NCBI GenBank assembly: GCA_030549775.1
Contig: CM060175.1
Span: 109,298,688 to 109,362,687 of the forward strand
Source of the DNA: Tamarix chinensis
Taxonomy: Eukaryota; Streptophyta; Magnoliopsida; Caryophyllales; Tamaricaceae
Reading direction: 5' to 3'
DNA length: 64,000 nt
A model generated the notes under the pieces. It saw only the letters and a program-made list of their open reading frames with translations, was not told the origin of the DNA and made no database searches. Of this stretch, positions 60,327-64,000 are shown in pieces (the stretch's first letter is position 1; each line of letters starts with the position of its first letter). The position numbers and the translations under genes were made by a program.

Positions 60327-61279
60327 GTCATGTACAAGATCACCAATTTGGAAAATATTCTGGTAAGAAAAAGAGAGATGTTGATGAATTGAATTGAAAA
60401 AAATAAAATCATCTTCTATGAGTCGCCATATTGGTTAACGTTTATACTAAAACATATTTTTGAGGTCATGCATATTGAGAATAATGTTTCTTCTGTTGAT
60501 TCAAAAGACACCGATAATGTGAGATGTGACTTAGCAGACATGAATATTAGATACCACCTACATCTTTATTATGATGAGATAATTAAGCATGTTGTTGAAT
60601 ATACACTTTCATCTCATGATAAAGCAACATTCCTTAACTTCTTGAGGGATGTGAAGTTTTCCTATGGTTTTGATGGTAATTTGATAAAGAATTTTATTGA
60701 TATTAGATTAAGTGGGTTGAAGTCATCTAATCATTATGTCATAATGCAACATTTGTTACTAGTTTTTGTGCGTTCTCTTTTAAATAAGCATTTTAGCAAC
60801 ACCTTTATTGACTTGTGTAACTTCTTTACTGAGATATGTGTAAGGAAACTTTACATAGCTGATTTGGAGAAATTAGAAGAGCATATCATTCTTATCCTAT
60901 GTAATATGAAAGACATATTTCCTCCATCCTTTTTTAGTGTCATGGTTCGCTTACTAATCCACTTACCTAAAGAAGCAAGATTCAGTGGACTGGTTCATTG
61001 GAGATGGATATATCCGATTGAGAGAAATTTGAAGGACTTGAAGGAGTATATACGAAATTGTGCTTGACCATAATGTTATATTTATAAAGATTTCATTGTT
61101 GATGAAGCATCGAGTTTTTGTTCTATGTACCTAAGAGGTGTTGAGAATAAGTTCAACAAGCCAGATAGAAATATAGATGCGGTTGTGGAAAAGCATTAGC
61201 TGTCGGTTTTTCAATCTCAAACTTGCTCTATTGGTAAGAAGACATATGTTAGTATAATAGATAAATTTAACAAAGACTC

Positions 61280-62334
61280 TGTAACACCCCCAAAATTCAC
61301 TACTGAAAATTTCGTTTTATTTAAAAGAGTTAGCGGAAGCAAAATACAAGACTGTGAATTTCGGGGATATTACCGCCACACTTAGTACCAGACCGGTTCA
61401 CTCATACTGTTCCAGTACCAAGTTCTAAGGCTAAAGAATAAAATACCAATTACTAGAAATCCAAACCAAATTTAAATCAGAGTAGCGCAAGTAAACATCT
61501 TATAAGAATATAATCCACCAATAGTGGTTACAAGAACAAAGATTGCATTTAAATCAGATGTTAGAAGAGGAAGGATGAAACCCTAAAAGTCCGGATAATC
61601 CTTACGCTCTTTTCCGTTGCCCACTTGAGTAGCATCTGAAAAAGGACCTGCAAGGGACACTGCCCATTGAATAGGCAGGGGCCCCACGAATGGAACTCTT
61701 TAGTACTATGGTACTGAGTAACTCTTCAAAAACACACTTAAAAGTAGTTCCGTAATGCAACACATGATACAAAGCTATATATATATATATATAACAAGAT
61801 GTATATACATAACATTCACATCCTTAGCAAGTCCATCAAATGTTAATGAGTCATAATGCAAAATCGATACTTTCGGACCTTAAGTCATGTCGTAGTGCAA
61901 AATTAATACGTTCGGGCCTTAAGCCATTAGCCCATCATTATTCCATCATCCCTCAGATTTTATATTCATGTGAGTGCGGGAACTCCACTATTATTCGCCG
62001 GTGGACCGGTCATGTAGGACAAAACGCTCCAAGCTACTATTATTCACCTGTGGACCGGTCTGGCCCCAACTCACATAGCGTTTCACTGTAAGTGATTAGT
62101 ATTTTTTCATAATTTTATTCACATCCATGACTGATTTTATTGAACTTAGGACCCCCACTATTATTACCAGTGGATCGGAATATATATTAACATCATCTAG
62201 GGAAACACGCTCCTGGGCCATTATTATATCCGATGGATCGGTAATCATAATCATTTGCCAGGGCATCACACTTCTGGGCCACTATTATATCCGATGGACC
62301 GGTACTCATAATCATCAGCCAGGGTAACACACTG
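61280..62334 (-). repeat. LTR-like element of the long family, minus orientation, partial
   Basis: It starts TGTAACACCCCCAAAATTCA and, reverse-complemented, matches the right ends of elements 1 and 2: the TACCGCCACACTTAGTACCAG tail near 61370 and CCACCGG-type repeats at 61975-62325. It is interrupted at 62335 by a plus-oriented copy of the same family, and its remainder lies beyond the window. It truncates the CACTA element. Confidence 0.65.
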
Positions 62335-64000
62335 TGTAATTTTTCAAAATTTTAGAAAACCGATAATTTAATAAATAGATTTTTAAATTATTTAGTTTAA
62401 TTATTTTAAGGATTTTTGAGTATATAAATTTGGATAGGAGTATTTAATAAATTAAAAATAAATATTTTGTTATTTTATCATATTATTTTTATTTAAATAA
62501 TTTTTCAAACTAAAATTTTCTAAAATTATTCTTTTGAACCAATACATTAAATTATTAAATTAAATAATTTATCAAAAATATTATATTTTATTATTTTATA
62601 AATTAAATTAAATTATTTTTCCATTTCCCCTTTTCCCCTTTTCCTTCTGTTTCTCCCCTTTTCTCCTTTTCCTTCTTTCTTTTCTTTTCCATTTTTTCCC
62701 TCCTTTGGGCCGCCCGCACCAGGTCAGCCCCTCCCCCCTGCTCACCTGGGCCACTGGCCCATTCTCCTTCTCCCACGCACGCCAGCTGACTAAGCCCAGC
62801 TTTTTCCCCTTATTTTCTTTCTTTCCTTTCTCCCCTAGACCGGCTGGCCAAACTCCCTTTCTTTCTTTCCCCTACGCTGGCCTGCTCCCCTTCCTTTCTT
62901 CCTCCTTCTTTTGCCTAAACCTAGCAGCCCCCCAACATGTCTTCGTAGGCTAGCCCTGCCACCTCGGGCACGCCGGCCACCGCCCCGCTGCCACCACCTG
63001 CCACCACTACAACCCTCCCTCCCTCTCTCTCTCTCCCCCATCCTTTTTTTCACAGATTTGGACCCAACCGACCATGCACCCCCATCACGCATGGCCTCCC
63101 CTTTCCCCTTATTTCCTTCCCTCTCCCTACCACCCTACCACCTCCCTGACACCCTAAACGCTACCACCCGATCAACTACCTATTGCCCTCTCCTCCCTCT
63201 TCTTTTTCTTCTCATCACTGGCCCTCCTGCACCATATTTTTCGATCCCTTTTCCCCCCAATCTCCTTCCCTTCATTTTTCTTCCCCTTCATCTTTTCCCC
63301 TCTATTTTGTGCGCAACTACCCCTCCGTCGCTTCAATCGCCTCACCAACCATCTACACCACTTTCTGCACCCTTCTACTCCCGCCCTGCACCACCACAAC
63401 ACCGTCCAAGCCACCCCTGCAGCTCCTTCTTCCTCCCCTCTTCTTTTTCTCCTTTCTCGGCAGCCCCTGAAACCCCACCGTTCACTGCCGTCTGGCCGCC
63501 TCTGCTGCCACCCAAACCACAAGTCAACTCCTTGCAACCTCCTCTACCGCCCCCACATCTAGTTTGGCCAAAAGAAGCCCCCTCACCCCTCCATTTCCCC
63601 CCTCTCTTTTCCTTCCTTCTCAGCCCTGTCCACGCCTGCAACCCACTTTGCAGCCTCTTTGCAGCCGCCTCCGCCGCCATTGGGCGCCGACAACCATCCC
63701 CATCCCCAGCCTCCACCTACACCCCCTTACTCCTGCACCTTCCCTTGCCTTCAATCCTCCCCCACCTACCCTCTTTTCTAGCTTCAAAACCGCAACCCGA
63801 AAATGACCACCCCTCCCTTCTACCCCTTACCTTCAACCCTTTTTCCCCATCACAACCTGCACGTGGCTCACGCTGCATGAGCAGCGTGAGTTCCACATTA
63901 TTTTGGGAGTTTTTGTGTTTAATTATTGAGGTATATTAATAGTTAAGTAAAGTGTGTTATTAATTAAATTTTTTATATAAAGTTGTATCCTCTTAATTTT
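62335..64000 (+). repeat. LTR-like element of the long family, plus orientation, runs off the window
   Basis: It begins TGTAATTTTTCAAAATTTTA and follows the head of elements 1 and 2: ACCGATAATTTAATAAATAG, then GGATTTTTGAGTATATAAA, then the pyrimidine tract (62610-63880) and the conserved CTGCATGAGCAGCGTGAGTT near 63875. The long open frames through the pyrimidine tract are low-complexity and are not annotated as genes. Confidence 0.65.

Larger units (their letters stand above)
58880..61270 (+). pseudogene. TNP2-like CACTA transposase, broken and split by a transposon
   Basis: The plus strand encodes recognisable TNP2-family blocks in order. LLWTINNVLAQSYLLGWNV starts near 58888, then VRLRI and CIGHRRFLQTNHS follow in a shifted frame with stops (to about 59141). 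After the hAT composite (59150-60326) the gene resumes with ITNLENILVRK and IIFYESPYWLTF (about 60340-60450). An intact 199-residue stretch follows at 60468-61067, starting with the MHIENNV motif, then KDTDNVRCDL, LEKLEEHIILILC and MVRLLIHLPKEA (the DUF4218-type region). The tail runs on in another frame with VDEASSFCSMYLRGVENKF (61100-61160) and LSVFQSQ. TNP2 is the catalytic transposase of CACTA elements. Stops, frameshifts and two insertions show it is dead. Confidence 0.82.
56092..61279 (+). mobile_element. Decayed CACTA element, 3' end lost
   Basis: CACTATGAAAAAAAAGG at 56092 resembles a CACTA terminus. It is followed by subterminal repeats of the form TACCGATGAT...ATCATCGGTA (56100-56610, for example GATTTGAATCATCGGTATTA). 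A TNP2-like gene lies downstream (58880-61270), and the element is cut off at 61280 by an LTR-like insertion, with no right terminus seen. 56610-58600 is AT-rich without recognised coding. 58608-58880 holds repeated GGTGATGAAATT...TTCATTGCCCAA motifs, perhaps another small insertion. Confidence 0.6.

Noticed and set aside
62911..63939. A 342-codon open frame, the second longest in the window
   Set aside because: It lies wholly in the pyrimidine tract of an LTR-like element, translates to low-complexity Pro/Ser/Leu, and has counterparts in other frames and copies that do not conserve a protein.

Overview
This window is nuclear DNA of a flowering plant. It is AT-rich and full of nested transposons. 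Host content is small: one intact gene with spliceosomal GT-AG introns, which I recognise as RFC3 (replication factor C subunit 3). I cannot name the species. I found no rRNA, tRNA or CRISPR locus.

Layout. 1-11989: long LTR-like elements (about 5 kb, TGTAA...TTACA ends, no protein), one nested in another, beside a truncated reverse-strand relative. 11990-14110: a decayed minus-strand MULE transposase pseudogene fused to an OTU-protease-like tail. 15665-26485: an hAT-type element with a perfect 8-bp target duplication, swollen to 10.8 kb by a MITE, a 4.6-kb MULE carrying a FAR1-like transposase, and a 3.1-kb CACTA element. The MULE itself carries a solo LTR with a perfect 5-bp duplication. 26486-28700: AT-rich DNA with doubtful coding remnants.

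28786-44859: RFC3, with an E2F-type site upstream and 11 exons that join into a 354-residue protein. Intron 3 holds a small inverted-repeat element. Intron 5 (8.8 kb) holds a degenerate minus-strand LTR element, one of whose LTRs is split by a 3.1-kb hAT-type element. 45334-53984: a Tourist-like MITE, a composite hAT-in-hAT element, and two further copies of the large hAT-type family. 56092-61279: a decayed CACTA element whose TNP2-like gene is split by a second copy of the composite. 61280-64000: two more copies of the long LTR-like family, again one inside the other.

The value of the window is its readable insertion history. Target duplications give the order of events at many nesting levels. 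They show that the hAT-in-hAT composite moved as a unit, and that a FAR1-like gene still lies inside transposon ends with a related MITE 1.2 kb away. Protein identifications rest on recognised motifs in translated sequence. Family names for non-coding elements rest on termini and target-duplication length. No database search was run.
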